A stretch of 64,000 nucleotides of DNA, from NCBI RefSeq assembly GCF_002419965.1, contig NZ_DIHC01000043.1, forward strand, positions 248,001 to 312,000. The letters are read 5' to 3'. The notes beneath the pieces are model-generated. The model did no database searches. It had not been told where the DNA came from and saw nothing but the letters and a program-made list of their open reading frames with translations. Made by a program: the position numbers and the translations under genes. The stretch's first letter is position 1. Every line of letters begins with the position of its first letter. The stretch is from Pseudomonas sp. UBA5706. GTDB lineage: Bacteria; Pseudomonadota; Gammaproteobacteria; Pseudomonadales; Pseudomonadaceae. Below, one piece after another: positions 43,958-52,477 of this stretch.

Positions 43958-45451
43958 TCACCCCGACGATGGCCGGTACTGCAACGCCTCGGCAATATGG
44001 CTTCTGGATATCGCCTCCACCCGCTCCAGATCCGCCAGTGTGCGCGCCACTTTCAGCAATCGATGAGCGGCCCGCAGGGACAGGCTCAAGCGTTCGCACG
44101 CGGTTTCCAGCCAGGCCTCATCTTCGGGCGTTAATACGCAGTGCTGTCGCAGGGCGGGGAGGTCAAGAAAGGCGTTGGCGCAGCCTTGGCGTTTTTGCTG
44201 ACGCTCGCGTGCCTCCGATACCAGAAGTGCTGCGCTGGCGCTGTTCTCGCCGGTTTGCGGCGTCGCGGCCAAGGACGTGGCCTCCCGAGCGACGGTCAGG
44301 TGCAGGTCGATGCGGTCCAGCAGCGGGCCGGACAGTTTGTTGCGATAGCGCTGGATCTGATCGGTGGAGCAACGGCAACGCCCGGTCGGTTCGCCGTGAT
44401 AGCCGCAAGGGCAGGGGTTCATCGCTGCGACCAGTTGAAAGCGCGCCGGGAAACGCACGCGATCCCGTGCCCGCGAGATCACGATATGGCCTGATTCCAG
44501 TGGCTCTCTCAAGACCTCTAGCACCCGCCGATCGAACTCTGGCAGCTCATCCAGAAACAGCACGCCGTGATGAGCCAGCGTAATTTCCCCAGGTTGCGGA
44601 CGACTGCCACCGCCGACCAACGCCGGCCCGGATGCCGAGTGATGGGGCTGGCGAAACGGGCGCTGCGGCCAGTTGGTCAGCGGCGCGTGGCTTGCGACCG
44701 ATTGAATCGCCGCGACCTCCAGCGCTTCACGCTCATCCAGCGGTGGCAACAGGCCTGGCAGTCGACTGGCGAGCAAGGTTTTGCCGGTACCTGGAGGGCC
44801 GCTGAATAAGAGGTTATGTGCGCCCGCCGCGGCGACCAGCAAAGCACGTTTGGCCGCCGCTTGGCCCTGAACTTCGCTGAGGTCAGGGTAGGGCTGGGTT
44901 TGCAGAATCAGGCCATTGGATTTGTACGGTGCAATCGTGGTGTGGCCGTTGAGGTGAGACACCAGCTCTAGCAAATGACTGACCGCGATCACCTTGAGCC
45001 CCGACGCCAGGCAGGCTTCTTCAGCGTTTACTGCCGGGACAATCAAGGTATGCCCCGCTTCGCGCGCCGCCAATGCAGCAGGCAATACACCCTGCACCGG
45101 CCGAATCGCCCCGGACAGCGCCAGTTCGCCCAAACATTCCACCCCGTCGAGCGCCTGCGTCGGGACCTGTGCGCTTGCCGCCAGCAGCCCAAGCGCAATC
45201 GCCAGGTCGAATCGCCCGCCGTCCTTGGGTAAATCGGCAGGTGCTAGATTCAACGTGATGCGTCGCGCCGGAAACTCCAGCCGACAATTCAAAATCGCAC
45301 TGCGCACCCGATCCTTGCTTTCCTTGACCGCCCCTTCAGGCAGACCCACCAGCGTCAGAGCGGGCAAGCCGTTGGCGAGGTGGGTTTCGACGGTGACGGC
45401 AGGCGCTTCGACGCCGACTTGGGCGCGGCTCAGGACAATGGCGAGGGACAT
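43958..45451 (-). CDS. comM: YifB/ComM-family AAA+ ATPase (Mg-chelatase-like)
   Basis: A 497-residue protein. Its N-terminal Lon-protease-like domain (residues about 1-180, GLPALTLVGLPEGAVKESKDRVRSA) is followed by an AAA+ ATPase with Walker A SGPPGTGKT, Walker B VLFLDELPEF and the Cys-rich CPCGYHGEPTGRCRC insert. In naturally competent species ComM is a hexameric branch-migration helicase that helps integrate foreign DNA. Here only the family can be stated. ATG at 45451 with AAGGAAA upstream; the GTG/ATG codons up to 45493 are ignored. Confidence 0.93.
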   Translation of the reverse strand: MSLAIVLSRAQVGVEAPAVTVETHLANGLPALTLVGLPEGAVKESKDRVRSAILNCRLEFPARRITLNLAPADLPKDGGRFDLAIALGLLAASAQVPTQALDGVECLGELALSGAIRPVQGVLPAALAAREAGHTLIVPAVNAEEACLASGLKVIAVSHLLELVSHLNGHTTIAPYKSNGLILQTQPYPDLSEVQGQAAAKRALLVAAAGAHNLLFSGPPGTGKTLLASRLPGLLPPLDEREALEVAAIQSVASHAPLTNWPQRPFRQPHHSASGPALVGGGSRPQPGEITLAHHGVLFLDELPEFDRRVLEVLREPLESGHIVISRARDRVRFPARFQLVAAMNPCPCGYHGEPTGRCRCSTDQIQRYRNKLSGPLLDRIDLHLTVAREATSLAATPQTGENSASAALLVSEARERQQKRQGCANAFLDLPALRQHCVLTPEDEAWLETACERLSLSLRAAHRLLKVARTLADLERVEAISRSHIAEALQYRPSSG

Positions 45452-45621
45452 GATCTTTCCTTGATGAGGCACCGCGTCCTGCGGCGTGATCAAGGATAGT
45501 CAGCGAAGACGTGGAGAGGGGCCCCGCAAGTTCTACGGCGTGTTTCCAGCAAGCCCGTCTAGGCACAGTGGGCCACTTCGCGAGCGGGCGTGTCCCGTGC
45601 GGTGCGATGCAGGTGAGCCCC

Positions 45622-45885
45622 TTATTCTTTAACTTGCCCCGCCAATTGCGCTTCCATCTGCGCCATCTTCGCTTCCAGTGCCTCAAGGCGGGCACGGGTG
45701 CGGGCGAGGACGATCATCTGGCTGTCGAATTCTTCCCGGCTGACCAGATCCAGTTTGCTAAAGCCACTTTGCAATAGTGTCTTGAACTGGGTTTCGAATT
45801 CATTGCGGGGCAGCGGGGTCTCGCCGTTGAGCAATCGTGAGGCGTGGCCGCTCAGGGCATCTAGAAAAGCTTTGGGCGCGAGCAT
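45622..45885 (-). CDS. ubiK: Ubiquinone biosynthesis accessory factor UbiK
   Basis: An 87-residue BMFP/YqiC protein: an N-terminal amphipathic part (MLAPKAFLDALSGHASRLL) and a C-terminal coiled coil (FDSQMIVLARTRARLEALEAKMAQMEAQL) typical of trimeric UbiK. UbiK helps the Ubi hydroxylase complex. The ATG at 45885 is favoured because GGAAG lies 6-7 nt upstream; the ATG at 45891 has none. Confidence 0.92.
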   Translation of the reverse strand: MLAPKAFLDALSGHASRLLNGETPLPRNEFETQFKTLLQSGFSKLDLVSREEFDSQMIVLARTRARLEALEAKMAQMEAQLAGQVKE

Positions 45886-46304
45886 GATCATCTTCCGGAA
45901 TCAGATGCGCCGCAGTGTAGCACGCAGCCTGTACGGTCTTTTCGCCGGGCGAGCACTGCACGATTTTCGCGCATGACGGCGTGCGCGCACGCACTGTTGT
46001 TGTGCGGGTGGATTCCAGGATGATGAGCTAAGCCCGTAATAGCCCACGCCGTGCGCCGTAATTGCCGGGATTTCATGAAATGGCAAGCTTTCTGCTTAGT
46101 GGCATATGACCCATGCACTGATGCAGTCGCTGTGACGAATGCAGTGCGGCAGGCGGAGCGGGGAAGGTTTTCGTCAGAAGCGGTTTTCTGGGGCGGGTCT
46201 GGTCTGTTTCGGGCCATCGACGCGTTACAAAGCCAGACGCTGCGCTTAGACTTGAGACGGGTTTGTTTTCCTGGGGCAAGTCCACCAATTCGGGAGAAAG
46301 TTTC
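45886..46304. other. Intergenic region upstream of glnK with nitrogen-control signals
   Basis: A 419-bp gap between the divergent ubiK and glnK. It contains a sigma-54 promoter (listed separately) and, upstream, palindromic GTGCGCGCAC (45981-45990) and GCAC-N7-GTGC (45991-46005), which resemble NtrC enhancer half-sites. I see no gene. Confidence 0.6.
46081..46097 (+). promoter_or_regulatory. Sigma-54 promoter for glnK-amtB
   Basis: TGGCAAGCTTTCTGCTT has the invariant GG (46082-46083) and GC (46094-46095) exactly ten bases apart, as required for a -24/-12 promoter. It lies about 200 bp upstream of glnK. Expression under nitrogen limitation through NtrC is the established pattern for glnK-amtB. 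Confidence 0.7.
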
Positions 46305-46643
46305 ATGAAGCTAGTCACTGCCATCATCAAGCCGTTCAAGCTGGACGACGTACGCGAGTCGTTGTCGGAAATCGGCGTGCAGGGCATTACGGTTACTGAA
46401 GTCAAAGGCTTCGGACGTCAGAAAGGCCACACCGAGCTGTATCGCGGTGCGGAATATGTAGTCGACTTCCTTCCCAAGGTGAAGATCGACGTTGCGATCG
46501 ACGACAAGGATCTGGACCGCGTTATCGAAGCGATAACCAAAGCGGCCAACACCGGCAAGATCGGTGACGGAAAGATCTTCGTGGTCAATCTGGAACAGGC
46601 TATTCGCATTCGTACCGGCGAAACCGATACCGACGCCATCTAA
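46305..46643 (+). CDS. glnK: Nitrogen regulatory PII protein GlnK
   Basis: A 112-residue PII protein starting MKLVTAIIKPFKLDDVRESL, with Tyr 51 in the T-loop (HTELYRGAEYVVDF) as the uridylylation site. The ATP/2-oxoglutarate segments KVKIDVAIDD and GKIGDGKIFVVNLEQAIRIRTGE are present. It senses nitrogen status and gates AmtB, whose gene follows by 32 bp. The ATG at 46305 has GGGAG 8 nt upstream. Confidence 0.97.
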   Translation: MKLVTAIIKPFKLDDVRESLSEIGVQGITVTEVKGFGRQKGHTELYRGAEYVVDFLPKVKIDVAIDDKDLDRVIEAITKAANTGKIGDGKIFVVNLEQAIRIRTGETDTDAI

Positions 46644-46675
46644 GCCGCCAACCCAACGCCCCAGGAGAAAACAAT

Positions 46676-48013
46676 ATGACTCTGCGTCAATTCGCAGGGC
46701 TAGGAGCCCTGTTGTCCCTCGTAACCCCTGGCTTGGCCATGGCGGCAGACGAAGTGGCAGCCCCCGTCCTCAACTCAGGTGACACCGCCTGGATGCTGAC
46801 CTCGACCGCTCTGGTGCTATTCATGACCATCCCGGGGCTGGCATTGTTTTACGGCGGCATGGTCCGTTCGAAAAACATTCTGTCGGTCATGATGCAGTGC
46901 TTCGCCATTACCGGGCTGATCAGCATTTTGTGGTTCGTTTATGGCTACAGCATGGCGTTCGATACCACCGGGATGGAAGTTAACGTGGTCAACTTCAACT
47001 CCTTCGTCGGCGGTCTTTCGAAGGCGTTCCTGGCAGGCATCACCCCGGCGAGTATCACCGGTCCTGCAGCGCTTTTTCCTGAGGCTGTGTTCGTCACCTT
47101 CCAGATGACGTTTGCCATCATCACCCCGGCGCTGATCGTCGGTGCCTTCGCGGAACGTATGAAGTTCTCCGCCATGCTGATCTTCATGGCGGTCTGGTTC
47201 ACCCTGATCTATGCGCCGATCGCGCACATGGTCTGGAGCGGTCCGGGTTCGCTGCTCGGCGATTGGGGCGTCCTCGACTTCGCTGGCGGCACCGTCGTGC
47301 ACATCAACGCCGGTGTGGCTGGCCTGGTAGCGTGCCTGGTATTGGGCAAACGCAAAGGCTACCCGACCACCCCGATGGCCCCGCATAATCTGGGCTACAC
47401 CCTGGTTGGCGCGGCGATGCTGTGGGTCGGCTGGTTCGGTTTCAACGCAGGTTCCGCAGCCGCCGCCAACGGTACTGCCGGGATGGCAATGCTGGTCACT
47501 CAGATCGCAACTGCTGCTGCGGCACTGGGCTGGATGTTCGCCGAATGGCTGACTCACGGTAAGCCAAGCGCACTGGGTATCGCCTCGGGCGTGGTTGCCG
47601 GTCTGGTGGCCATCACCCCGACGGCCGGTACTGTGGGCCCGATGGGCAGCCTGATCATCGGTCTGGCCGCTGGGGTGGTTTGCTTCTTCTGTGCTACCAG
47701 CCTCAAGCGCAAGCTAGGCTATGATGACTCGCTGGATGCCTTCGGCGTTCACGGTATCGGCGGTATCCTTGGCGCGATCCTGACCGGCGTTTTCGCAGCC
47801 CCTTCGCTGGGCGGTTTCGGCACGGTCACCGACATCGCTGCCCAAGTCTGGATTCAGTGCAAAGGCGTAGGCTTCACGATCATCTACACCGCGGTCGTGA
47901 CCTTCATCATCCTCAAGGTGCTGGATGCTGTCATGGGTCTGCGTGTCACTGAGGAAGAGGAGGCCGTGGGCTTGGATCTTGCGCAACACAACGAGCGTGG
48001 CTACAACCTGTAA
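46676..48013 (+). CDS. amtB: Ammonium transporter AmtB
   Basis: A 445-residue Amt/Rh/MEP channel. The signal peptide (residues about 1-23) is followed by eleven membrane helices starting WMLTSTALVLFMTIPGLALFYGGMVRSKN. The twin pore histidines lie in VVHINAGVAGL and FGVHGIGGILG. It brings ammonium into the cell and is blocked by de-uridylylated GlnK. Its co-transcription with glnK and the following terminator are clear. Confidence 0.97.
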   Translation: MTLRQFAGLGALLSLVTPGLAMAADEVAAPVLNSGDTAWMLTSTALVLFMTIPGLALFYGGMVRSKNILSVMMQCFAITGLISILWFVYGYSMAFDTTGMEVNVVNFNSFVGGLSKAFLAGITPASITGPAALFPEAVFVTFQMTFAIITPALIVGAFAERMKFSAMLIFMAVWFTLIYAPIAHMVWSGPGSLLGDWGVLDFAGGTVVHINAGVAGLVACLVLGKRKGYPTTPMAPHNLGYTLVGAAMLWVGWFGFNAGSAAAANGTAGMAMLVTQIATAAAALGWMFAEWLTHGKPSALGIASGVVAGLVAITPTAGTVGPMGSLIIGLAAGVVCFFCATSLKRKLGYDDSLDAFGVHGIGGILGAILTGVFAAPSLGGFGTVTDIAAQVWIQCKGVGFTIIYTAVVTFIILKVLDAVMGLRVTEEEEAVGLDLAQHNERGYNL

Positions 48014-48023
48014 TCACGATCGC

Positions 48024-48057
48024 GAAAAAAATGCCCGGTCTTCCGGGCATTTTTTTG
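48024..48057 (+). terminator. Rho-independent terminator after amtB
   Basis: Stem ATGCCCGG/CCGGGCAT with a TCTT loop, extended by A7 on the left and T7 on the right. It is 11 bp after the amtB stop. Confidence 0.93.
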
Positions 48058-48212
48058 TCTGGAGTTTGTCGATAGCCAAGGCAGCAACCAGATCACGGAC
48101 ACGCTGAGCGTCAACCTTGCGTTGTATGGGTTTCGCAGCAGTCCTGACCCGGATTGCGACGGCTTGGCGCTAGTGGTTTCAGGCTTACAGAAAACGTCAC
48201 TCATTACGCGCT

Positions 48213-48239
48213 TTGCTTTTTTTTTTTGCGCGTTAGAAT
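48213..48239 (+). promoter_or_regulatory. Candidate yjbQ promoter containing an 11-T run
   Basis: TAGAAT (48234-48239) looks like a -10 box 24 bp before the yjbQ ATG. Upstream, TTGCTT (48213-48218) could be the -35, but the spacer is only 15 nt and lies over T11 (48217-48227). The whole is also flanked by ACGCGC/GCGCGT. The rest of the 250-bp gap (48058-48212) shows nothing definite. Confidence 0.35.
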
Positions 48240-48263
48240 GCGCGCCGAAGGGCGGAGAACTGT

Positions 48264-48695
48264 ATGTGGCAGCAGGCCAGAATCACCTTGCGGTCAAGGC
48301 CTCGCGGATTTCATCTGGTAACCGATGAGATTGTCGCAGGCGTCCCCGGACTGCGTGATTGTCGAGTCGGGCTGTTGCATTTGTGGCTGCAGCATACCTC
48401 GGCCTCGTTGACCATCAACGAGAATGCCGACCCGGCAGTGCGTCGTGACTTCGAGCGTTTCTTCAACCGCCTTATCCCGCAGGGAAGTGACGGTTATGAA
48501 CATAACGACGAGGGGCCGGACGACCTGCCAGCGCACTTCAAAGCAAGCTTGCTGGGTTGTCAGTTGCTTTTACCGGTCACCGACGGACGGCTGGCGATGG
48601 GAACCTGGCAAGGTGTTTATTTAGGAGAGCATCGTGATGCAGGCGGTGCGCGTAAAGTCCTCGCTACCCTTCAGGGAGAGGGGCACGACCGCTGA
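48264..48695 (+). CDS. yjbQ: YjbQ family (UPF0047) protein
   Basis: A 143-residue protein of the YjbQ/UPF0047 family: GFHLVTDEIVAGVPG, then GLLHLWLQHTSASLTINENADPAVRRD with the conserved His and Asn, and WQGVYLGEHRD. Members have weak thiamine-phosphate synthase activity, but the physiological role is unsettled. GGAGAA precedes the ATG. Confidence 0.92.
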   Translation: MWQQARITLRSRPRGFHLVTDEIVAGVPGLRDCRVGLLHLWLQHTSASLTINENADPAVRRDFERFFNRLIPQGSDGYEHNDEGPDDLPAHFKASLLGCQLLLPVTDGRLAMGTWQGVYLGEHRDAGGARKVLATLQGEGHDR

Positions 48696-48788
48696 TTGTC
48701 AGCGGTAGTTGAATTTCTTCCGGTTGTCTTAGAAATTAAGCGCAGCTGGGCTATAACTAATCTGCTTTCGCAAGTCATGAGGTAGAAC

Positions 48789-49118
48789 ATGAGCGACGAT
48801 GATAACGACGATCTGGTTGAAGACGGTCTCGAAGACGAGGATGACGGTGGGGAGCTTGCGGCTACTGCCGAAGATGATGGCGCCGACATAGAAGACAGCG
48901 CCGAGGCTGCGACGACTCCTGCGAAGGGCAAAGCCAAGGCCGCGGTCTCGGTTGATGAGCTTCCCAGTGTAGAAGCCAAGAATAAAGAACGCGATGCTTT
49001 AGCCCGCGCGATGGAAGAGTTCCTCGCCCGTGGCGGCAAAGTGCAGGAAGTGGAGGCCAATGTGGTCGCCGATCCGCCGAAGAAACCTGACAACAAGTAC
49101 GGTAGCCGCCCTATCTAA
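48789..49118 (+). CDS. sutA: RNA polymerase-binding regulator SutA
   Basis: A 109-residue, strongly acidic and probably disordered protein. Residues 1-40 are almost all Asp, Glu, Gly and Ala; a short basic Ala-rich link follows; the C-terminal half has a helix (LPSVEAKNKERDALARAMEEFLARGGKVQEVE) and the tail VVADPPKKPDNKYGSRPI. This layout matches SutA of P. aeruginosa, which binds RNA polymerase and helps maintain transcription in slow-growing cells. GAGGT precedes the ATG and a strong terminator follows. Confidence 0.9.
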   Translation: MSDDDNDDLVEDGLEDEDDGGELAATAEDDGADIEDSAEAATTPAKGKAKAAVSVDELPSVEAKNKERDALARAMEEFLARGGKVQEVEANVVADPPKKPDNKYGSRPI

Positions 49119-49138
49119 GGGTGTCTGATGCCTGCTGA

Positions 49139-49170
49139 AGAAAAGCCCGCTGTCGCTGCGGGCTTTTTTT
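49139..49170 (+). terminator. Rho-independent terminator after sutA
   Basis: A 10-bp perfect stem AAAAGCCCGC/GCGGGCTTTT with a seven-base loop and a run of seven T. Beyond it, 49171-49300 is an AT-richer stretch with GGCTTTG-like words and no clear feature. Confidence 0.92.
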
Positions 49171-49300
49171 GGGCTTGAGATACTTGGCTTTGAGTTTTCG
49201 CCTTGCGTTGTTGGCTTTGGAATTTTGGCGTGGATTTTTTGTTTTGATGCCCGTCGGCGCGATCTGCCCGAAGGGCATCCACGTAGCAGCCCCAACCTGT

Positions 49301-49996
49301 TTACCCCCAACGTGCCAACACCTCAGGCAACTGGGTCAAGCTATTAATCTCCGCGTCCGGCAACTTATCGGCCTCCCACGGCTTGCCTGCGGGGTTGTAC
49401 CAGATCGCGCGCAGGCCGGCCTGCTGGGCGCCTGCAATGTCATCGCCGGGGTGGTCGCCGACATGAACTGCATGGCGTGCGTCAGTATTGCCACGTTTCA
49501 GCGCTTCAAGGAACGGCGCAGGATCAGGCTTGCCGATCCCCAGGTCTTCGGCGCATAACGCAAAGGCGAAGTAATCGGCAAGACCCAGGCGACGCACGTC
49601 GGCGTTGCCATTGGTTATCACCCCCAAGGTATAAGACTTGGTCAGAATCTCCAGCGTCGGCACTGCTTCCGGAAAGATGTCCAACTGGTGGCGGCCTTGC
49701 AGAAATACCTCGAAACTCTGCTCAGCCAGATCCTGCGCCTCGGCTTCGGCATAGCCTGCATCTTCCAGCGCATGAAACAGCACCCGACGGCGCAATGCGC
49801 TGATGCGGTGCTTGAAACCTGGATCAGCCGCAACCAGTCGCGAACGAATTTCCCACAGGTGCTCCACGGGTACAGGGCCTAGCTTCGGTGCATTTCGCGC
49901 CAGCCAGTCCCGCAGCATGGCCTCCGCACTGACAATGGCCGGGGCGGTTTCCCACAGGGTGTCGTCCAGGTCAAAGGTGACCAGCTTAATGCTCAT
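49301..49996 (-). CDS. HAD-superfamily hydrolase
   Basis: A 231-residue haloacid-dehalogenase-type phosphatase with the four motifs: FDLDDTLWE (nucleophile Asp 9), VITNGN, GIGKPDPAPF and VGDHPGDDIAGAQQAG. It is like YigB (FMN/other phosphates), which also sits beside xerC in enterobacteria. It overlaps the xerC stop by 4 bp, so it is translated with the lysA-dapF-xerC operon. Confidence 0.92.
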   Translation of the reverse strand: MSIKLVTFDLDDTLWETAPAIVSAEAMLRDWLARNAPKLGPVPVEHLWEIRSRLVAADPGFKHRISALRRRVLFHALEDAGYAEAEAQDLAEQSFEVFLQGRHQLDIFPEAVPTLEILTKSYTLGVITNGNADVRRLGLADYFAFALCAEDLGIGKPDPAPFLEALKRGNTDARHAVHVGDHPGDDIAGAQQAGLRAIWYNPAGKPWEADKLPDAEINSLTQLPEVLARWG

Positions 49997-50889
49997 TCGG
50001 AAGAATCCTTGCGTTTGGCCCTAGGGTGGGCGCTGTCGTACACCGTTGCCAGATGCTGGAAGTCCAGGTGGGTATAGATCTGAGTCGTGGTGATGTCGGC
50101 GTGGCCAAGCAATTCCTGTACGCCCCGCAGGTCCTGGGACGACTCCAGCAGGTGACTGGCGAAGGAGTGACGCAGCATGTGCGGATGCAAATTCTGCCCC
50201 AGCTCACGCTCGCCGGCGGCCTTGACCCGAAGCTGGATCGAACGCGGCCCGAGACGTCGGCCCTGCTGGCTGATGAACACCGCATCATCCTGCGGATTGG
50301 CAAGCGCTCGTTGGTTGAGCCACTGCTCCAGCGCTTCTCGGGCCTTTCGCCCCACCGGTAGAACGCGGGTCTTGCTGCCCTTGCCGAGCACTTCAACCAG
50401 GCCGTCGGCCAAGTCCAGTTGCGCGCAGTTCAGCCCAGTGAGTTCGGAGAGCCGCAACCCGGAAGAGTAGAACAGTTCGAGAATTGCCTGATCGCGGCGC
50501 GCAAGAAACTCGTCTTCCACACCGCCTTCCAGCAGTTGCAGCGTGCGGTCGGCATCCAGCGTTTTGGGCAGGCGACGCTCGCCTTTGGGCGGCGAGAGGC
50601 CGTTGGCCGGGTCGTGATCACAGAGGCCTTCGCGGTTCAGATAATGATAGAAACCGCGCACTGCTGATAACAATCTGGCAATGCTGCGTGATGATTGGCC
50701 TTGCTGGTGCAAGCGGGCGACCAGGCTGCGCATGGACTGGATATCCAGCGTCTTCCAGCTTTCGATGTGCTGCTTTTCGCAGAACCCCAGCACCTTGCTC
50801 AGGTCGCGGCGGTAAGCCTCAAGCGTGTGGCTCGACACTTGATGCTCACTGCGCAGGTGCGTGCAGTAAGCATCCAGTTGCCGTTCCAT
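49993..50889 (-). CDS. xerC: Site-specific tyrosine recombinase XerC
   Basis: A 298-residue recombinase that, with XerD and FtsK, resolves chromosome dimers at dif. The N-terminal SAM-like DNA-binding domain covers residues about 1-90. The catalytic set is complete: Arg 146 (SSGLRLSEL), Lys 170 (GKGSKTR), His 237 and Arg 240 (HPHMLRHSF), His 263 (LLGHADI) and the nucleophile Tyr 272 (IYTHL). Its place in dapF-DUF484-xerC-HAD is the standard gamma-proteobacterial operon. Confidence 0.96.
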   Translation of the reverse strand: MERQLDAYCTHLRSEHQVSSHTLEAYRRDLSKVLGFCEKQHIESWKTLDIQSMRSLVARLHQQGQSSRSIARLLSAVRGFYHYLNREGLCDHDPANGLSPPKGERRLPKTLDADRTLQLLEGGVEDEFLARRDQAILELFYSSGLRLSELTGLNCAQLDLADGLVEVLGKGSKTRVLPVGRKAREALEQWLNQRALANPQDDAVFISQQGRRLGPRSIQLRVKAAGERELGQNLHPHMLRHSFASHLLESSQDLRGVQELLGHADITTTQIYTHLDFQHLATVYDSAHPRAKRKDSSE

Positions 50890-50891
50890 GA

Positions 50892-51629
50892 CTAGCGAAC
50901 CGAGCGCAGAGCGTTGATGAAGCGTGGCAGCAAGCGGCTCAATACATCGGCGATGTAGGTCAGGAACAGCGTGCCCACCGAGCTTTTATAATGCTGCGGA
51001 TCTCGGCTGCCAATGGCCAGAACGCCATGCAGGCCCTGATGGTTCAACGCGACGATGGCGGTGGAGCCCACTTCCTTGCTCTGTTCGGCACCGAACAGGA
51101 ATTCCAGCTCGTGCTCGCGCAGAGCGCCGCAAACGGTCTTGTTACCGGAAATCAAACCGCCAATGGCCTTCTGCGCATCGGCACCGCTGACCCACCGCCC
51201 CACCGTCATCGGGTTATCGCTGAACAGGATCAGGCTGACGAATGGCACCTGAAACTCCTGGCGCAGGCTGTCCTCCACGGCGATGACGATCTCTTCCAGG
51301 CTGGTGGCGTCCATCAGCGCAAGGATCAAGCGGCGGGTTTTCTCGAACAGCCGGTCGTTGTCACGGGCCACGTCCATCAGCTGTGACAGGCGATGGCGCA
51401 TCTCGATATTGCGTTCGCGCAACAGTTTGAGCTGACGCTCTACCAGCGAAACGGTGTCACCTCGCTGATGGGGGATGCGCATCGCTGTGAGCAGTTCGTC
51501 ATGCTCAGCGAAGAAGTCCGGGTGTTGCTGCAGCCAGGCCGCGACTGCCTCGGCTTCAAGGGCAGGCACTGTTTGGTCGACGGATGATTCGCCGGGCGTG
51601 TCGGTTGAAGTCTGAGGCAGGTCGGTCAT
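50892..51629 (-). CDS. DUF484 (GAF-like) family protein
   Basis: A 245-residue DUF484 protein: EAEAVAAWLQQHPDFFAEHDELL near the start, a coiled coil (LVERQLKLLRERNIEMRHRLSQL), then a GAF-like domain (ELEFLFGAEQSKEVGSTAIVALNHQGLHGVLAIGSRDPQHY). The function is unknown. It is always found between dapF and xerC in this group, here with 2 bp to xerC and 13 bp to dapF. Confidence 0.92.
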   Translation of the reverse strand: MTDLPQTSTDTPGESSVDQTVPALEAEAVAAWLQQHPDFFAEHDELLTAMRIPHQRGDTVSLVERQLKLLRERNIEMRHRLSQLMDVARDNDRLFEKTRRLILALMDATSLEEIVIAVEDSLRQEFQVPFVSLILFSDNPMTVGRWVSGADAQKAIGGLISGNKTVCGALREHELEFLFGAEQSKEVGSTAIVALNHQGLHGVLAIGSRDPQHYKSSVGTLFLTYIADVLSRLLPRFINALRSVR

Positions 51630-51642
51630 CGGATACTCTCAC

Positions 51643-52473
51643 TCATAGACGTACTTGGCCTTCGTAAACCCTGACAGCCGGGCCGGTCATCAGCACCGGA
51701 TGACCCGGACCCGCCCACTCGATGGAAAGACGTCCTCCGGGCAGATCGATCAGCAGCGGCGATTCCATCCAGCCCTGGCTAATGGCTGCAACGGCTGCTG
51801 CACAGGCGCCCGTACCACAGGCCTGGGTCTCTCCAGCGCCGCGCTCCCAGACACGCAGTTGCGCGCGCTGGCGATCAACGACGTGAAGGAAGCCTACGTT
51901 GACCCGGGCCGGGAAGCGTGGGTGGTTCTCGATTTTCGGGCCAAGGGTGTGCACGGGTGCATTATTGATGTCATACACGCGCAGCACGGCATGCGGGTTA
52001 CCCATGGATACGGCAGCCAGCTCGACGGTTTCGCCGCCGACGTCCAGCGTGTAACTGGGCGCCTGCTGCTGTGCATCGAACGGAATGTCTGCAGGTATCA
52101 GGCGCGGCGCGCCCATATCGACGCTGATCTGTCCGTCGTTGCGAATATCCAGTTCGATAATGCCGCCCTTGGTCTCGACGCGGATCTGCTTCTTGGCCGT
52201 CAGGCGCTTGTCCAGCACGAATCGAGCAAAGCAGCGCGCGCCATTGCCGCACTGCTCGACCTCAGAGCCGTCGGAATTGAAGATCCGGTAGCGGAAGTCC
52301 ACATCCGGGTTGCTCGGTGCTTCGACCAGCAGCAATTGATCGAAACCGATACCGGTGTGCCGGTCGCCCCATTGCTTGGCGTGCTTGGGCAGGATATGCG
52401 CGTGCTGGCTCACGAGGTCCAGCACCATGAAGTCGTTGCCCAGGCCATGCATCTTGGTAAAACGCAGCAGCAT
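51643..52473 (-). CDS. dapF: Diaminopimelate epimerase
   Basis: DapF converts L,L- to meso-diaminopimelate for lysine and peptidoglycan. The 276-residue protein has the two catalytic cysteines, Cys 75 in EQCGNGARC and Cys 219 in ETQACGTGACA. It starts MLLRFTKMHGLGNDFMV. It follows lysA by 4 bp. Confidence 0.97.
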   Translation of the reverse strand: MLLRFTKMHGLGNDFMVLDLVSQHAHILPKHAKQWGDRHTGIGFDQLLLVEAPSNPDVDFRYRIFNSDGSEVEQCGNGARCFARFVLDKRLTAKKQIRVETKGGIIELDIRNDGQISVDMGAPRLIPADIPFDAQQQAPSYTLDVGGETVELAAVSMGNPHAVLRVYDINNAPVHTLGPKIENHPRFPARVNVGFLHVVDRQRAQLRVWERGAGETQACGTGACAAAVAAISQGWMESPLLIDLPGGRLSIEWAGPGHPVLMTGPAVRVYEGQVRL

Positions 52474-52477
52474 GGGA

